A stretch of 64,000 nucleotides of DNA from Luteibaculum oceani (lineage in GTDB: Bacteria > Bacteroidota > Bacteroidia > Flavobacteriales_D > Luteibaculaceae): positions 1 to 64,000 of the forward strand of contig NZ_VORB01000009.1 in NCBI RefSeq assembly GCF_007995015.1, in the 5' to 3' direction. The translations under genes were made by a program, and so were the position numbers. The notes beneath the pieces were generated by a model. The model was not told where the DNA came from. It did not search any database and saw only the letters and a list, made by a program, of their open reading frames with translations. Shown here piece after piece: positions 7,991 through 17,737 of this stretch; the first letter of the stretch is position 1, and every line of letters starts with the position of its first letter.

Positions 7991-9397
7991 TTATCTTTTG
8001 CGCAGTAGGGCAATGTTTTCTACGTGATGGGTATGCGGAAACATATCCACCGGCTGAATTTTTTCCACAATAAATTTTTCGCGCATTAGGTCTAGGTCTC
8101 TAGCTTGGGTGGCTGGGTTACAGCTCACATAAACCACTTTTTCTGGCGCAAGTCGATTTATCAAATCCACAACATCCTGATGCATTCCCGCTCTTGGTGG
8201 ATCGGTGATAATAACATCTGGAGTTCCGTTTGTTTTTACGAACTCATCGGTAAATACGTCCTTCATATCTCCTGCAAAGAAGGAGCAGTTGGTGATTTTA
8301 TTGTCTGCCGCATTAAGTTTTGCATCTTCAATTGCGGTTTCCACATATTCTATTCCAACCACTTTTTTGGCCAAATCTGAGACATAGCACGCTATAGTAC
8401 CCGTTCCCGTGTACAAATCGTATACGGTCTCGTTTCCTTCTAAACTTGCAAGTTCCTTGGTTAATGCATAAAGCTTTTCAGCTTGTTCGCTGTTGGTTTG
8501 GAAAAAGCTTTTTGGACGTATTCTAAATTTTAACTCACCCAGCTTTTCTGAGATGTATTCAGATCCCGACCAATTTTCTATTTCAAGGTCATACAAGCTA
8601 TCGTTGCGCTTGTTATTTATGGAGTAATTAAGCGAGGTTATTTGTGGGAAGTTGGTCTTAAGTCCTTCCATTATTATTTCTATATGCTCCTTTTGAGGCT
8701 CTTTAAAGGCTACCAAAACCATCCACTCACCTAAGCTAGAGTTTCTAATCATCACCGTGCGCAATACGCCCGTTTGATTTCTTAAGTTGAAAAAGGGAAT
8801 GTTATTTTCTTTGGCTAGCTTATATACAGTAGATCTGATGTCGTTAGAAAGATTGTGTTGTAAATGACATTTATCTACATGGAAAACTCTATCGAATCTT
8901 CCAGGCATATGGTATCCTAGTGCATCGCGATCAATTTCTTCACCAGATTTTACTTGCTCGTCGGTTAACCACTTTGAGTCGGACGCAGTAAATTCTAGTT
9001 TATTTCTGTATTCGCTTGTTTTATCTGCACCAACAATAGGAAGAAATTCTTGGTATTCAATTTTACCAATGCGATCCATAGCGTCTCGCACTTGTTGTTC
9101 TTTGAATTCAAGCTGGTAGTCGTAGCTTACATGTTGCCATTTACACCCACCACATAATCCGTAATGATCACAAATGGGGTCTACGCGTTGCTCCGATTTT
9201 TCGTGTAACGCTACTATGGTTCCTTCCATAAAGCGTTTATGCGACTTCTTAACTTGAAGTGTCGCCAAATCCCCAGGCGCACCAAATGGAACAAAAACTA
9301 CTTTCTCGTCGATATGAGCAATAGCCTTTCCTTCCGCTCCAGCTCTCTCAATCCTAACGTTTTCAACCGTTTTGATTTCCCTTCTTTTTCTTCCCAT
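7991..9397 (-). CDS. rlmD: 23S rRNA (uracil-C5)-methyltransferase RlmD/RumA family
   Basis: This enzyme uses SAM to methylate C5 of a uridine in 23S rRNA (U1939 in E. coli numbering for RlmD). The 468-residue protein begins with a TRAM RNA-binding domain (about residues 10-65). Next come iron-sulphur ligands C76, C82 and C85 (CDHYGLCGGCKWQH), with a fourth cysteine near residue 177. The SAM-binding motif is DLYTGTGTIACY near residue 320, then TDPPRAGMH and the catalytic cysteine in VYVSCNPATQARDL near residue 425. Assignment to RlmD rather than RlmC or TrmA is by length and the complete Fe-S motif. Upstream lies a G-rich repeat patch. Confidence 0.93.
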   Translation of the reverse strand: MGRKRREIKTVENVRIERAGAEGKAIAHIDEKVVFVPFGAPGDLATLQVKKSHKRFMEGTIVALHEKSEQRVDPICDHYGLCGGCKWQHVSYDYQLEFKEQQVRDAMDRIGKIEYQEFLPIVGADKTSEYRNKLEFTASDSKWLTDEQVKSGEEIDRDALGYHMPGRFDRVFHVDKCHLQHNLSNDIRSTVYKLAKENNIPFFNLRNQTGVLRTVMIRNSSLGEWMVLVAFKEPQKEHIEIIMEGLKTNFPQITSLNYSINNKRNDSLYDLEIENWSGSEYISEKLGELKFRIRPKSFFQTNSEQAEKLYALTKELASLEGNETVYDLYTGTGTIACYVSDLAKKVVGIEYVETAIEDAKLNAADNKITNCSFFAGDMKDVFTDEFVKTNGTPDVIITDPPRAGMHQDVVDLINRLAPEKVVYVSCNPATQARDLDLMREKFIVEKIQPVDMFPHTHHVENIALLRKR

Positions 9398-9422
9398 TCG
9401 GCAAAAGTAGGTTTTTTAGGAG

Positions 9423-9735
9423 TTAAAGGGATGATGGGATGAAGGATGAATTGATGAACGATGAATGGATGAATGGATGAAGAGATGAAGGGGAATGGTT
9501 AGTGGTTAGTGGTCAATGGTTAGTGGTCAATGGTTGGTGGTCAATAGTTAGGGGTGAAGGGTTTGTGGGTTTGTGGGTTGAGGGATGAAGGATGAATGGA
9601 TGAATGGATGAAGGGGAATGGTTAGTGGTTAGTGGTTAGTGGTCAATGGTTGGTGGTCAATAGTTAGGGGTAAAGGGTTTGTGGGTTTGTGGGTTGAGGG
9701 ATGAAGGATGAATGGATGAATGGATGAATGAAGGG
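9423..9735. repeat. Intergenic low-complexity repeat patch (GGATGAA and GGTTAGTGGTCAATGG units)
   Basis: The space between rlmD and the S10 peptidase gene is filled by GATGAATG/GGATGAA-type repeats and by GGTTAGTGG, GGTCAATGG and GGTTTGTGGG units. A block of about 122 bp is present twice: AAGGGGAATGGTTAGTGG recurs near 9488 and 9610. The plus strand is rich in GG runs. Related units occur in the arrays at 31197 and 39600, and the GGATGAA tract is the reverse complement of the TTCATCC tracts at 32134 and 40255. Confidence 0.9.
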
Positions 9736-9740
9736 TTGTT

Positions 9741-11270
9741 TTAGTGTTGTGTCTGTTCGATGAATTGGTCTACCTCTTCTTTAAACTTTTTCATCGATGG
9801 AGGATGAGTGTACATCATGTGGCCGGCTTCGTAGTACTTCATAATAACATTCTCTCGAAGGTTATCTGGTAAATTAAGGTGGTTAACTGAGTGTTCTACT
9901 CCGTAGAAAACGGTAGCAAGATCAAAATAGCCATTCAGGATTAGCACTTTTAAGTTTGGGTTCTGTTTTAAAGCGCTTGCTAAATCCGGCAGGGTGCTAA
10001 CCGCTGTTTGTGCGTTCCAAGATATGTTCCCCTTGTGTTTCCAGTCCCACTTGAAGTCTTTTCTACCACCAGTTGACGTGGTGTAAGTTAGGTCGGGGCG
10101 TACACCTAAATCCTGATATAGGTAATTTTTAAATGCGGCAATATATGGTGGAGAAATGGCATCGCTTTGAGGATCGGTGAGTGCGTTTTGAGCAAGTGGG
10201 TCTTCGTTAATGCCGGTAAATCGGGAATCAAGCCTCCCAACGGTAAGTTGTTCTTCTTTCAGTAGCGCTTGGAAATATTCACGATTTGTTATTCTTAGGT
10301 CTGCTTTTAGCCAGGTGTTTTTGTCAATGCCACTGTATTTGGCAAGTTTTGCTGCCATGGCTTCTTTTTCGTCTGTGCTTAGTCGGTCGCCACGGAGCAG
10401 GGCTAGCGCATATTCGGTTTCGGTGAATTGCCTTACTTCGTTTAAGAAGTTTTCCAGATTTTCGGGTTCCCCTTTAATTTTCTTGTGGTACCAAGCGGTT
10501 GCAGCGTAGGTAGGAAAATGGATTAAATAGGCAAGGTCGTCTCCTGGTCCAAACAAAAGATGCTGTAATTCAAAAACTGCCGAAACCATTATCACGCCGT
10601 TCATAGCAATGCCTTTGTCTTGAAGGTATTTCACCAAACCAGCATTTCTAAAGGTGCCATAGCTTTCTCCCAATAAATACTTAGGGGCATTAAAATTACC
10701 CGTTCTAGCTAGAAACTGATCAATAAACAAACCAATGGATCTTATGTCCTGATCAACTCCCCAAAAATCTTCCCATTTGGCCTTTCCAGTGGGTTTGCTG
10801 AATCCAACTCCAATGGGATCTATCATTACCAAATCTGCTTTTTCCAAAATGGAATACTCGTTGTTTACTACTTTGTAGGGAGCGGGGAGGGTATATCCAG
10901 GATCGTTAATTTCTATCCTTTTTGGGCCTAATATTCCCATGTGTAGCCAGAATGATGCGGATAGGGGGCCGCCGTTAAAAGCAAAAACTATTGGGCGTTT
11001 TGGCTTATCCTTCTCGTATTTGCTGTCGATCTTAGATTGTTTTTGGTAATAGGTAAACCCAAATAGAGCAATGGGCTCGTCATTTTCGTCCCTTAACTGA
11101 ACAGTACCCGTTTCTGTTTTCAAGGAAATTCGTTTTCCGTTGATGGTAAGAGTTTGTTGAGAATGGAAAATCTCTCCTTTTTCAACGGTTTTTTTTGTGG
11201 TATCTGAAATGGTGTATGAAAATCCAATGCTTGGAAGGAGGAGGGAAATAATGAGATAAATACTTTTCAT
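9741..11270 (-). CDS. Serine carboxypeptidase-like peptidase (S10 family)
   Basis: This is a secreted alpha/beta-hydrolase of peptidase family S10. I chose the ATG at 11270, giving 509 residues, because it starts directly at a signal peptide (MKSIYLIISLLLPSIGFSYT). The oxyanion region FAFNGGPLSASFW and the nucleophile motif LLGESYGTFR lie in the first half. The catalytic aspartate fits LNGYFDLATVFYG and the histidine YEAGHMMYTHP near the C-terminus, so the triad is intact. Related bacterial S10 proteins trim C-terminal residues from peptides in the periplasm or outside. It is monocistronic and divergent from the ornithine aminotransferase gene. Confidence 0.93.
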   Translation of the reverse strand: MKSIYLIISLLLPSIGFSYTISDTTKKTVEKGEIFHSQQTLTINGKRISLKTETGTVQLRDENDEPIALFGFTYYQKQSKIDSKYEKDKPKRPIVFAFNGGPLSASFWLHMGILGPKRIEINDPGYTLPAPYKVVNNEYSILEKADLVMIDPIGVGFSKPTGKAKWEDFWGVDQDIRSIGLFIDQFLARTGNFNAPKYLLGESYGTFRNAGLVKYLQDKGIAMNGVIMVSAVFELQHLLFGPGDDLAYLIHFPTYAATAWYHKKIKGEPENLENFLNEVRQFTETEYALALLRGDRLSTDEKEAMAAKLAKYSGIDKNTWLKADLRITNREYFQALLKEEQLTVGRLDSRFTGINEDPLAQNALTDPQSDAISPPYIAAFKNYLYQDLGVRPDLTYTTSTGGRKDFKWDWKHKGNISWNAQTAVSTLPDLASALKQNPNLKVLILNGYFDLATVFYGVEHSVNHLNLPDNLRENVIMKYYEAGHMMYTHPPSMKKFKEEVDQFIEQTQH

Positions 11271-11421
11271 GACAAGGTTTTTCGCTTCGGGAAAATAGAA
11301 AATTCCCAATGATCCCTCGGTTTTTCCATCATTGATTTAAAAGCATTAACCAAAATTTTTTGTTTTCATCTCGCCTTTCTATTAGTTTGTAGCCTTATCC
11401 AGAAAATTAAAAATACCAGAT

Positions 11422-12696
11422 ATGATTTCAACGGTTTCATCTAAAGAGGCTATTGCCTTAGAGAATAAATACGGCGCACATAATTACCATCCACTTCCTG
11501 TAGTTCTGAGCAAGGGAGAGGGTGTTTTTGTTTGGGATGTAGAAGGAAAGAAATATTACGATTTCCTTTCGGCATATTCCGCTGTAAATCAAGGACATTG
11601 CCATCCAAGAATAATTGATGCCTTAACAGAGCAGGCAAAGACTTTAACACTTACCTCTAGGGCTTTTTACAATGATGTGTTGGGTCAGTTTGAGGAAAAA
11701 GCTTCCAAATTGTTTGGTTTCGACAAGGTTCTGGCTATGAATTCGGGAGCTGAAGCGGTAGAAACCGCTATAAAGTTAACGCGTAAATGGGCATATGAGA
11801 AAAAGGGCTTAGACAAAAACCACGCAAAGATTATTGTTTGTGGAGATAACTTTCACGGAAGAACAACTACTATAGTTTCCTTTTCTACCGATCCTGTTGC
11901 GCAAACAAATTTTGGTCCTTTTACTCCTGGGTTTGAATTAATCCCCTACAATGATATTCCTGCTTTAGAGAAAGCTTTAGAGGATCCCAATGTTGCTGGA
12001 TTCTTGGTTGAGCCCATCCAAGGCGAGGCAGGTGTAATGGTACCAGCTGAAGATTACTTGGAGAAAGCCCATGCGCTGTGTAAGGCGAAAAATGTATTGC
12101 TAATTGCCGATGAGGTGCAAACTGGAATTGCGAGAACAGGAAAGTTACTTGCTACTTGTGGAAATTGCTCTTGCGATAAGTCTTGCGGAAAACAGCCACA
12201 GGTAAAACCAGATGTTCTTGTCTTAGGAAAAGCAATTTCTGGTGGGGCCTACCCGGTTTCTGCGGTATTGGCAAACAACGAAATTATGGAAGTTATTAAG
12301 CCCGGCGAGCACGGTTCTACCTTTGGAGGGAATCCGCTAGGTATGAAAGTGGCCATGGCGGCATTGGATGTAATTCAGGATGAAGCTTTAGCAGAAAATG
12401 CAGCGGAGCTTGGTGAATTATTCCGTGCAAAAATGAACGAATACATAGCTAAAAGTAAGGCGGTAAATCTCGTGAGAGGAAAGGGGCTTTTAAATGCCAT
12501 TGTTATTAATGATAGCGAGGATAGTTCTACGGCCTGGGATATTTGCTTAAAACTTAGGGATAACGGATTATTGGCAAAACCAACTCATGGAAACATCATT
12601 AGATTTGCACCACCATTGGTAATGAACAAGGAGCAGTTGTTAGATTGTGTAGAGATCATTACCAAAACCTTGAAGGAATTCGAGGATAAGGTTTAA
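11422..12696 (+). CDS. rocD: Ornithine--oxo-acid transaminase
   Basis: This PLP enzyme moves the delta-amino group of ornithine to 2-oxoglutarate, giving glutamate semialdehyde, and links arginine, ornithine and proline metabolism. The 424-residue class III aminotransferase shows [17 protein letters not shown] (phosphate-binding), [27 protein letters not shown] with the PLP aspartate, and the Schiff-base lysine in [16 protein letters not shown]. Between the last two lies a short cysteine-rich insertion ([10 protein letters not shown], about residues 247-256) that generic OATs lack but that I recall in some Bacteroidota homologues. The start agrees with the conserved [16 protein letters not shown] opening. 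Confidence 0.95.
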   Translation: MISTVSSKEAIALENKYGAHNYHPLPVVLSKGEGVFVWDVEGKKYYDFLSAYSAVNQGHCHPRIIDALTEQAKTLTLTSRAFYNDVLGQFEEKASKLFGFDKVLAMNSGAEAVETAIKLTRKWAYEKKGLDKNHAKIIVCGDNFHGRTTTIVSFSTDPVAQTNFGPFTPGFELIPYNDIPALEKALEDPNVAGFLVEPIQGEAGVMVPAEDYLEKAHALCKAKNVLLIADEVQTGIARTGKLLATCGNCSCDKSCGKQPQVKPDVLVLGKAISGGAYPVSAVLANNEIMEVIKPGEHGSTFGGNPLGMKVAMAALDVIQDEALAENAAELGELFRAKMNEYIAKSKAVNLVRGKGLLNAIVINDSEDSSTAWDICLKLRDNGLLAKPTHGNIIRFAPPLVMNKEQLLDCVEIITKTLKEFEDKV

Positions 12697-12705
12697 TTTT
12701 TATTG

Positions 12706-13629
12706 ATGTCTGAAGTTTCTGAATCTGGTGCTTCTGCACCCAAAAAAGGCAGCCGAAAAAAACGGATAGCCAAGTTTGTCGTAAAACTGGCGGTTTCTTT
12801 GGCTGCTTTATATTTTGCCTATACCAAGATAGATTTTCAAGCTTTTAAGGAAAACCTCCGCGAGGCAAATTTGTGGTGGTTTGCATTGGCCGTTCTTTCA
12901 TTTAATGGTTCCAAAATAATTGCAGCTCTTCGTTTGAGACAATTCTACGCTAACGTTGGGTTAGTGCTTGGGCATGTATACAACCTTAAGCTTTATTATT
13001 TAGGGATGTTTTACAACTTGTTTTTACCCGGCGCAATTGGAGGAGACGCCTATAAGGTATATATCCTAAGGGGTAGTGAAAAAATAAAAACTAAGAGTTT
13101 AATATGGGCCACTTTGGCCGATAGAATTTCTGGGCTTTGCCTACTGGTTGTATTGGGTGGTGGATTTTATTTTGCCAGTCATTTTCCAATTTGGGAGGAG
13201 CATCTTATAACTATAGGTGTAATTGCGGCTGTGTTATTTTGCTTGCCCGCTTTCTATTTTGGTTTTAGGTGGATACTTGATAAGCAGGTGGTACAAAAAT
13301 TTTGGAAAACCACTAGTTATAGTTTTTGGGTGCAATTGGGGCAGGTAGCCAGCGCAATGTGTTTGCTTTATGCATTACACGTAGATGCAAATTATATGGA
13401 TTACCTAACCCTGTTTATGCTTTCCTCGGTTGCCGCGGTTATACCTTTAACAATAGCCGGTGTTGGGATGCGGGAGCTGGTATTTTTATACGGAACATCT
13501 TACTTGCTAATATCCGAGGACAAAGCAGTAGCCTTCGCCTTGCTGTTTTTCTTTTCTATGGCTATTTCCAGTTTATTTGGAGTTATTTTCGCCTTTAAAC
13601 CCATAGATCAAGATATTTCCTATCCATGA
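12706..13629 (+). CDS. Integral membrane protein, lysylphosphatidylglycerol synthase TM/flippase-like (UPF0104)
   Basis: The 307-residue protein has about eight hydrophobic segments after a basic N-terminus (KKGSRKKRIAKF). The motifs YLGMFYNLFLPGAIGGDAYKVYIL and ADRISGL are the hallmark of the LPG-synthase transmembrane (DUF/UPF0104) family. That family is found in MprF-type flippases and in stand-alone proteins next to glycosyltransferases. I use the ATG at 12706; a TTG one codon upstream is possible. It lies 9 bp after rocD and overlaps the downstream glycosyltransferase by 4 bp, suggesting a lipid- or glycolipid-translocating partner of that enzyme. Confidence 0.9.
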   Translation: MSEVSESGASAPKKGSRKKRIAKFVVKLAVSLAALYFAYTKIDFQAFKENLREANLWWFALAVLSFNGSKIIAALRLRQFYANVGLVLGHVYNLKLYYLGMFYNLFLPGAIGGDAYKVYILRGSEKIKTKSLIWATLADRISGLCLLVVLGGGFYFASHFPIWEEHLITIGVIAAVLFCLPAFYFGFRWILDKQVVQKFWKTTSYSFWVQLGQVASAMCLLYALHVDANYMDYLTLFMLSSVAAVIPLTIAGVGMRELVFLYGTSYLLISEDKAVAFALLFFFSMAISSLFGVIFAFKPIDQDISYP

Positions 13630-15251
13630 AACCTGGCCTAATAGAGCGATTAGAAAATCATTATAGAACCCATCCCAACACCTGGTATTTAGGAATAGCT
13701 ATCCTAGCTTTTTTGGTTTATCATTTTCGACTTGGCTTTTTGCCCTTAAGAGCCGATGAACCAACTCGTACAGTGGTTGCGCTAGAAATGATGCTTTCGG
13801 GTAATTACTGGACCCCAACCATAAATGGCGAGTGGTATTACCGCAAACCTCCTTTCTACAATTGGATTTTAATTGGGCTGATGCAATTAACGGGCTCAAA
13901 GTCTGAGTTTCTGTTGCGTTTACCAAGTTCTGTTCCCTTGTTCTTATTCGCTTTCACCATTTTTCAACACAGCAAAAAATACATCTCGCATTTCGCTGCG
14001 TTTTTGGCAGCTTTGATGTTTGTGCTCTGTGGGCGCATGCTGATTTATGCCTCTTTTCTTGGACATATCGATATTTTTTATTCATGGATTACCTATTTGG
14101 GATTCATTGTGTTATTCGAAAAGGGTAAGCAAGGCAAGTGGCTTGAAGCTCTGATGTATAGCTACATTCTGCATGCTATTGGATTTTTGTGTAAAGGATT
14201 ACCCAGTGTGTTGTTTACTGGATTAAGTGCCATTGCTATTATTTGCCTCTTTAGTAATTGGAAGAAGATTTTTTCCTGGCAGCACATCCTATCATTTTTG
14301 ATTTTTGCAGGAATTATAAGTGCTTACTTTTCGGTTTATAATCAGTACAACGATTTAGATGGATGGGTTGCCCAATTGTGGGATCAAAGTGCACAACGCA
14401 CCGTTATCGATGAGGATAAGCAGTGGTGGGAAGGATTAGTTAGCATCATAAAATTTCCTGTAGATCATTTAATGCACCTCGCACCCTTTTTGCTTTTCAT
14501 CCCTGTGTTTTTTCTAAAGGGGTTTAGAACAAGAATTAAAGAGAGTTCATTCTTAAAGGCCTTTGGTTTGATTTTTTTGGTGAATATTCCGGTGTACTGG
14601 CTGTCTCCAGGGTATTACCCACGTTACTTGTTTATGTTATATCCCATTGTTTTTATTTTCTTGGGATATTACTATACCGTGCATAAGAATCATAAAGTTA
14701 TCCGCGGATTAGAAATGTTTCTAGGGGGTATACTTATCCTTTTAACCCTGGCTCCATTTGCGGTTTTATTTGTTGATTTTAAGGTAGAGCAAGGATTTAT
14801 TAAAGCTTTACTCTGTTTTCTGATCATTGGAGTAGGTACCTTCTTATACTGGAGGCATGGTGCTCGCCGCTGGTTATATCTATTTGTTTGTTTGATAGGA
14901 GTGAGGCTTGCTTTCAACTTTTTTGTAATGGAACACCGGTATCGGTTTGATAGAACGGTGGAATACAAGGAGGATGCGATTGCAGTTGCCAAGTTAACGG
15001 CGGGAAGCCCTTTGTATCTATTTCCAGCTACTCCCATAAACCATGAAAGCACTTTTTATGTCGAGGTGGAGCGCAATGAAATTCTAAGGTACCATGAGGG
15101 AGAATTAAATCCCGGTGATTATCTAATTGCCCGCTACGATGTTTCGCATGAATACGACGAAAATATTGCTCTTGAAGAAGTAGCCGAAATGCAAATTCGC
15201 TACGAAAAATTACGCCTTAAAGTATTTAAGGCGGTTAAAAGAGAGCAGTAA
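13626..15251 (+). CDS. Membrane glycosyltransferase, GT39/ArnT-like
   Basis: The 541-residue polytopic protein has about a dozen hydrophobic segments. The first periplasmic loop reads PLRADEPTRTVVALEMMLSG, followed by GEWYYRKPPFYNWI. The acidic Asp-Glu there is the signature of the GT-C fold PMT/ArnT superfamily, which uses polyprenyl-phosphate sugars. A soluble C-terminal domain follows (about residues 440-541). Neighbouring overlap with the flippase-like gene suggests both work on the same lipid-linked sugar or lipid A-like modification. The 3' end overlaps the convergent TonB receptor gene by 17 bp. Acceptor and sugar are unknown. Confidence 0.9.
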   Translation: MKPGLIERLENHYRTHPNTWYLGIAILAFLVYHFRLGFLPLRADEPTRTVVALEMMLSGNYWTPTINGEWYYRKPPFYNWILIGLMQLTGSKSEFLLRLPSSVPLFLFAFTIFQHSKKYISHFAAFLAALMFVLCGRMLIYASFLGHIDIFYSWITYLGFIVLFEKGKQGKWLEALMYSYILHAIGFLCKGLPSVLFTGLSAIAIICLFSNWKKIFSWQHILSFLIFAGIISAYFSVYNQYNDLDGWVAQLWDQSAQRTVIDEDKQWWEGLVSIIKFPVDHLMHLAPFLLFIPVFFLKGFRTRIKESSFLKAFGLIFLVNIPVYWLSPGYYPRYLFMLYPIVFIFLGYYYTVHKNHKVIRGLEMFLGGILILLTLAPFAVLFVDFKVEQGFIKALLCFLIIGVGTFLYWRHGARRWLYLFVCLIGVRLAFNFFVMEHRYRFDRTVEYKEDAIAVAKLTAGSPLYLFPATPINHESTFYVEVERNEILRYHEGELNPGDYLIARYDVSHEYDENIALEEVAEMQIRYEKLRLKVFKAVKREQ

Positions 15252-17730
15252 GCTTTAAGTTAATTCTTCGGCGTGTTAGGTAATTTGGTATGGCGAATTG
15301 ACCACCACTTACATCTTTAATCCAAGTGTGGTTTACCACGTTTTGGGCATCTAATAGGTTTAATATTTCCACACTGAAATTCAGGCTTTTAAGATTTTTA
15401 CGAAGCCCGGAATATTCTTTACCCGCTTTAATAAACTCTTTGCTAAAGCCAACATCAACTCGTTTGTAGGAGGTGGTTCTTAAAATGTCTTTGTAGCGAT
15501 TAAAATCTGGAGGTCCAAAGGGAAGTCCCGTTCCAAATAGGAAGTTTAGTTGAACGGTTAAGTCCTCAAAGCCAGGCATTTGGTCTCTAAAAAACATCCC
15601 AAATCGCAGGCGTTGATCGGTTGGGCGAGGAATAAAACCAGGGAAATTTACAATGGTGTCTACTGGGGTTTTATTAAATGAAAAAGAGGGTATGGTATCG
15701 CCATCGGAGTTTAGATAGATTTCCTCTCTGTCGTTAAATAAATCTTCCTCGGTGCTCAAAACTCCAAGGCTTAACCAAGATTCCAGTCCTTCGATAAACT
15801 CCCCGTTTAATTTAACATCAAAACCCGTGGCATAACCTTTTGCACTGTTTTCGCCGTAGTAACGAATCCGAACGTTCTCTAACTCGTATGGAATAAGATT
15901 ATCGTAGTCTTTATAATAAAATTCGGAGAGTAACTTAAATGGGCGGTCCCAGATTATTAGGCCATATTCTAGGCTTAATACATAATGTGTTGATTTTTGC
16001 GCCCTAATATCTGGAGAAATAACACCATTTAAGCTTCTTAAATCTCTATAGAATGGGGGTTGGTAATACTGTCCGTACGAAAGGCGAACTACCATTTCTC
16101 TGTTAACCGAAAGGCTATCATTAATTTGGTTAATGATTTTGGGATAAAAAGCGATGGAAGCCCGGGGACCCGCCACAAATTGATTGTTATACTGATAGTA
16201 ATGTCCTCTAAACCCTGCGTTTATGGCCAACTCCGCATCTTTGGGTAAATCAATTTTCCACTCGTCCTCAGCAAAAAACTGAATACGCGAAGTGTTTAGT
16301 TTGTTTCGGGCACGTAAATTTTCAAAAACCAGAAGTTGGTTTGGATCCCTTGGGATGGAATAATCGGCAGAATCTACGTATTGGTATTCCTTTACCTTCT
16401 CTGTAAAGTTTTCAATAGAATACGACGCTCCCGTTCTAATAAAGTGTCTTCCAAGGCTATAGCTGTGTCTAGCTTGAATGCTGCTTACATTTCCGTCAAT
16501 GCGGTTTCTAGCGTTGTTTAAGAAGCCTCCGATTCCAAGGTTTCGAACCACGTCGCCGAATTCATCGGATCCAAAATCTCTATTGGTTTCGTCAAGGCGG
16601 TACTGCCCAACGATATCGAAGTTCTCGGTTTGTACTGTTCCGAAATTACTAAGGGTTACATTTAGCTTACTTCGGTTAGAAAATTGGTGGTTGATTTCCA
16701 GTGCGGTCGTGGTGGCAGATTGCCGAGACTCTTCCTGTCCGTCAAAGAAAACAGTGAATTTAAGTGCTTGAGCAAATCCTCCAAAATCTGTTTCGCGGGT
16801 TTGAGGAACAAATCGAAAGCGGTTATTGCTGTGCACTGCCAATAATCCTATCTCGGTTTTATCTGAAAGTTGATGCGTCCCGTAGAATTGAGCATCCCAG
16901 AATTGAGGTTGATACTCTCCTCGGGTTTCTAGACTTCCGAGAAGCAGGCCGTTTGCTCTGTATCGGATACCACCTATGTAGGTCCATTTTCCATCCAAGC
17001 TTGCTGAGCCGGCTGCAAAATTTCCTCCCATAAGTCCCAACTCGGCCTCACCTTCAAACTTTTTAGGCTTTTTGTAGGTGATGTCTAAAACAGACGACAT
17101 TTTATCCCCATAACGGGCAGCAAATCCACCGGCTGAGAAGTTTATGTTCTCTACCATGGCAGAATTTATAAAGCTCAACCCTTCTTGCTGTCCAGCTCTA
17201 ACCAAAAATGGGCGGTAAACTCTAATTCCGTTTACGTAAACCAAATTTTCGTCGTAGCTACCGCCCCTTACCGAGTAGGAGGCTGATAATTCGTTATTTA
17301 TAGCAACCCCAGCTTGGGCGCCTAAGACTTGCTGAATAAAGTCTCCAGAGGCGGAGGGGATTTCTGAAATGTCTTTTGCGGATAATTTTTGAAGATTATC
17401 TGTTCTGGCCTTTTCTTCAATAAGTACTTCTGAAAGTTGTAGGTAATCCAGTTCGAACTTTAGTTTTACCTCGTTTCCTTTCGGTTGAATGACTCTGTAA
17501 AATGGCTGAAACCCCGTGTGTCTTACTTGAATTTTTACCTTCTGGTAATTGCCGTTAAAACTAAAAGTACCATCCTCCGTTGAAACGGCCACCACACTGT
17601 CGTTGGCTATAATGATAGCGTTTGGAACGGGGCTTCCAGTTTCTTCGGTAATCCATCCGGAGAATGTTGTTTGAGCGAAGGTGCTCGTAAAGGCAAAGGC
17701 TAGAAATAAGCAGAGAAAACTACGGATCAA
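15235..17730 (-). CDS. TonB-dependent outer membrane receptor with carboxypeptidase-regulatory-like domain
   Basis: This is an outer-membrane beta-barrel for TonB-powered uptake. A signal peptide (IRSFLCLFLAFAFTSTFAQ) is followed by a CarboxypepD_reg-like beta-sandwich (TTFSGWITEETGSPVPNAII). The plug domain has EIPSASGDFIQQVLGAQAGVAIN and SYSVRGGSYDENLVYVNGI, and a long barrel ends in an aromatic strand (RRRINLKLTALF). No ATG fits. I prefer TTG at 17730 (831 residues) because AAAGGA lies 5 nt upstream and the signal peptide starts right after. Another TTG at 17799 would add 23 residues and overlap the upstream gene. It is the last gene of a three-gene operon; the ligand is unknown, and no SusD partner is present. 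Confidence 0.9.
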   Translation of the reverse strand: MIRSFLCLFLAFAFTSTFAQTTFSGWITEETGSPVPNAIIIANDSVVAVSTEDGTFSFNGNYQKVKIQVRHTGFQPFYRVIQPKGNEVKLKFELDYLQLSEVLIEEKARTDNLQKLSAKDISEIPSASGDFIQQVLGAQAGVAINNELSASYSVRGGSYDENLVYVNGIRVYRPFLVRAGQQEGLSFINSAMVENINFSAGGFAARYGDKMSSVLDITYKKPKKFEGEAELGLMGGNFAAGSASLDGKWTYIGGIRYRANGLLLGSLETRGEYQPQFWDAQFYGTHQLSDKTEIGLLAVHSNNRFRFVPQTRETDFGGFAQALKFTVFFDGQEESRQSATTTALEINHQFSNRSKLNVTLSNFGTVQTENFDIVGQYRLDETNRDFGSDEFGDVVRNLGIGGFLNNARNRIDGNVSSIQARHSYSLGRHFIRTGASYSIENFTEKVKEYQYVDSADYSIPRDPNQLLVFENLRARNKLNTSRIQFFAEDEWKIDLPKDAELAINAGFRGHYYQYNNQFVAGPRASIAFYPKIINQINDSLSVNREMVVRLSYGQYYQPPFYRDLRSLNGVISPDIRAQKSTHYVLSLEYGLIIWDRPFKLLSEFYYKDYDNLIPYELENVRIRYYGENSAKGYATGFDVKLNGEFIEGLESWLSLGVLSTEEDLFNDREEIYLNSDGDTIPSFSFNKTPVDTIVNFPGFIPRPTDQRLRFGMFFRDQMPGFEDLTVQLNFLFGTGLPFGPPDFNRYKDILRTTSYKRVDVGFSKEFIKAGKEYSGLRKNLKSLNFSVEILNLLDAQNVVNHTWIKDVSGGQFAIPNYLTRRRINLKLTALF

Positions 17731-17737
17731 AATTCCT

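Noticed and set aside
12703-12705. TTG upstream start for the flippase-like gene
   Set aside because: An ATG one codon downstream is the simpler start; there is no reason to prefer TTG.
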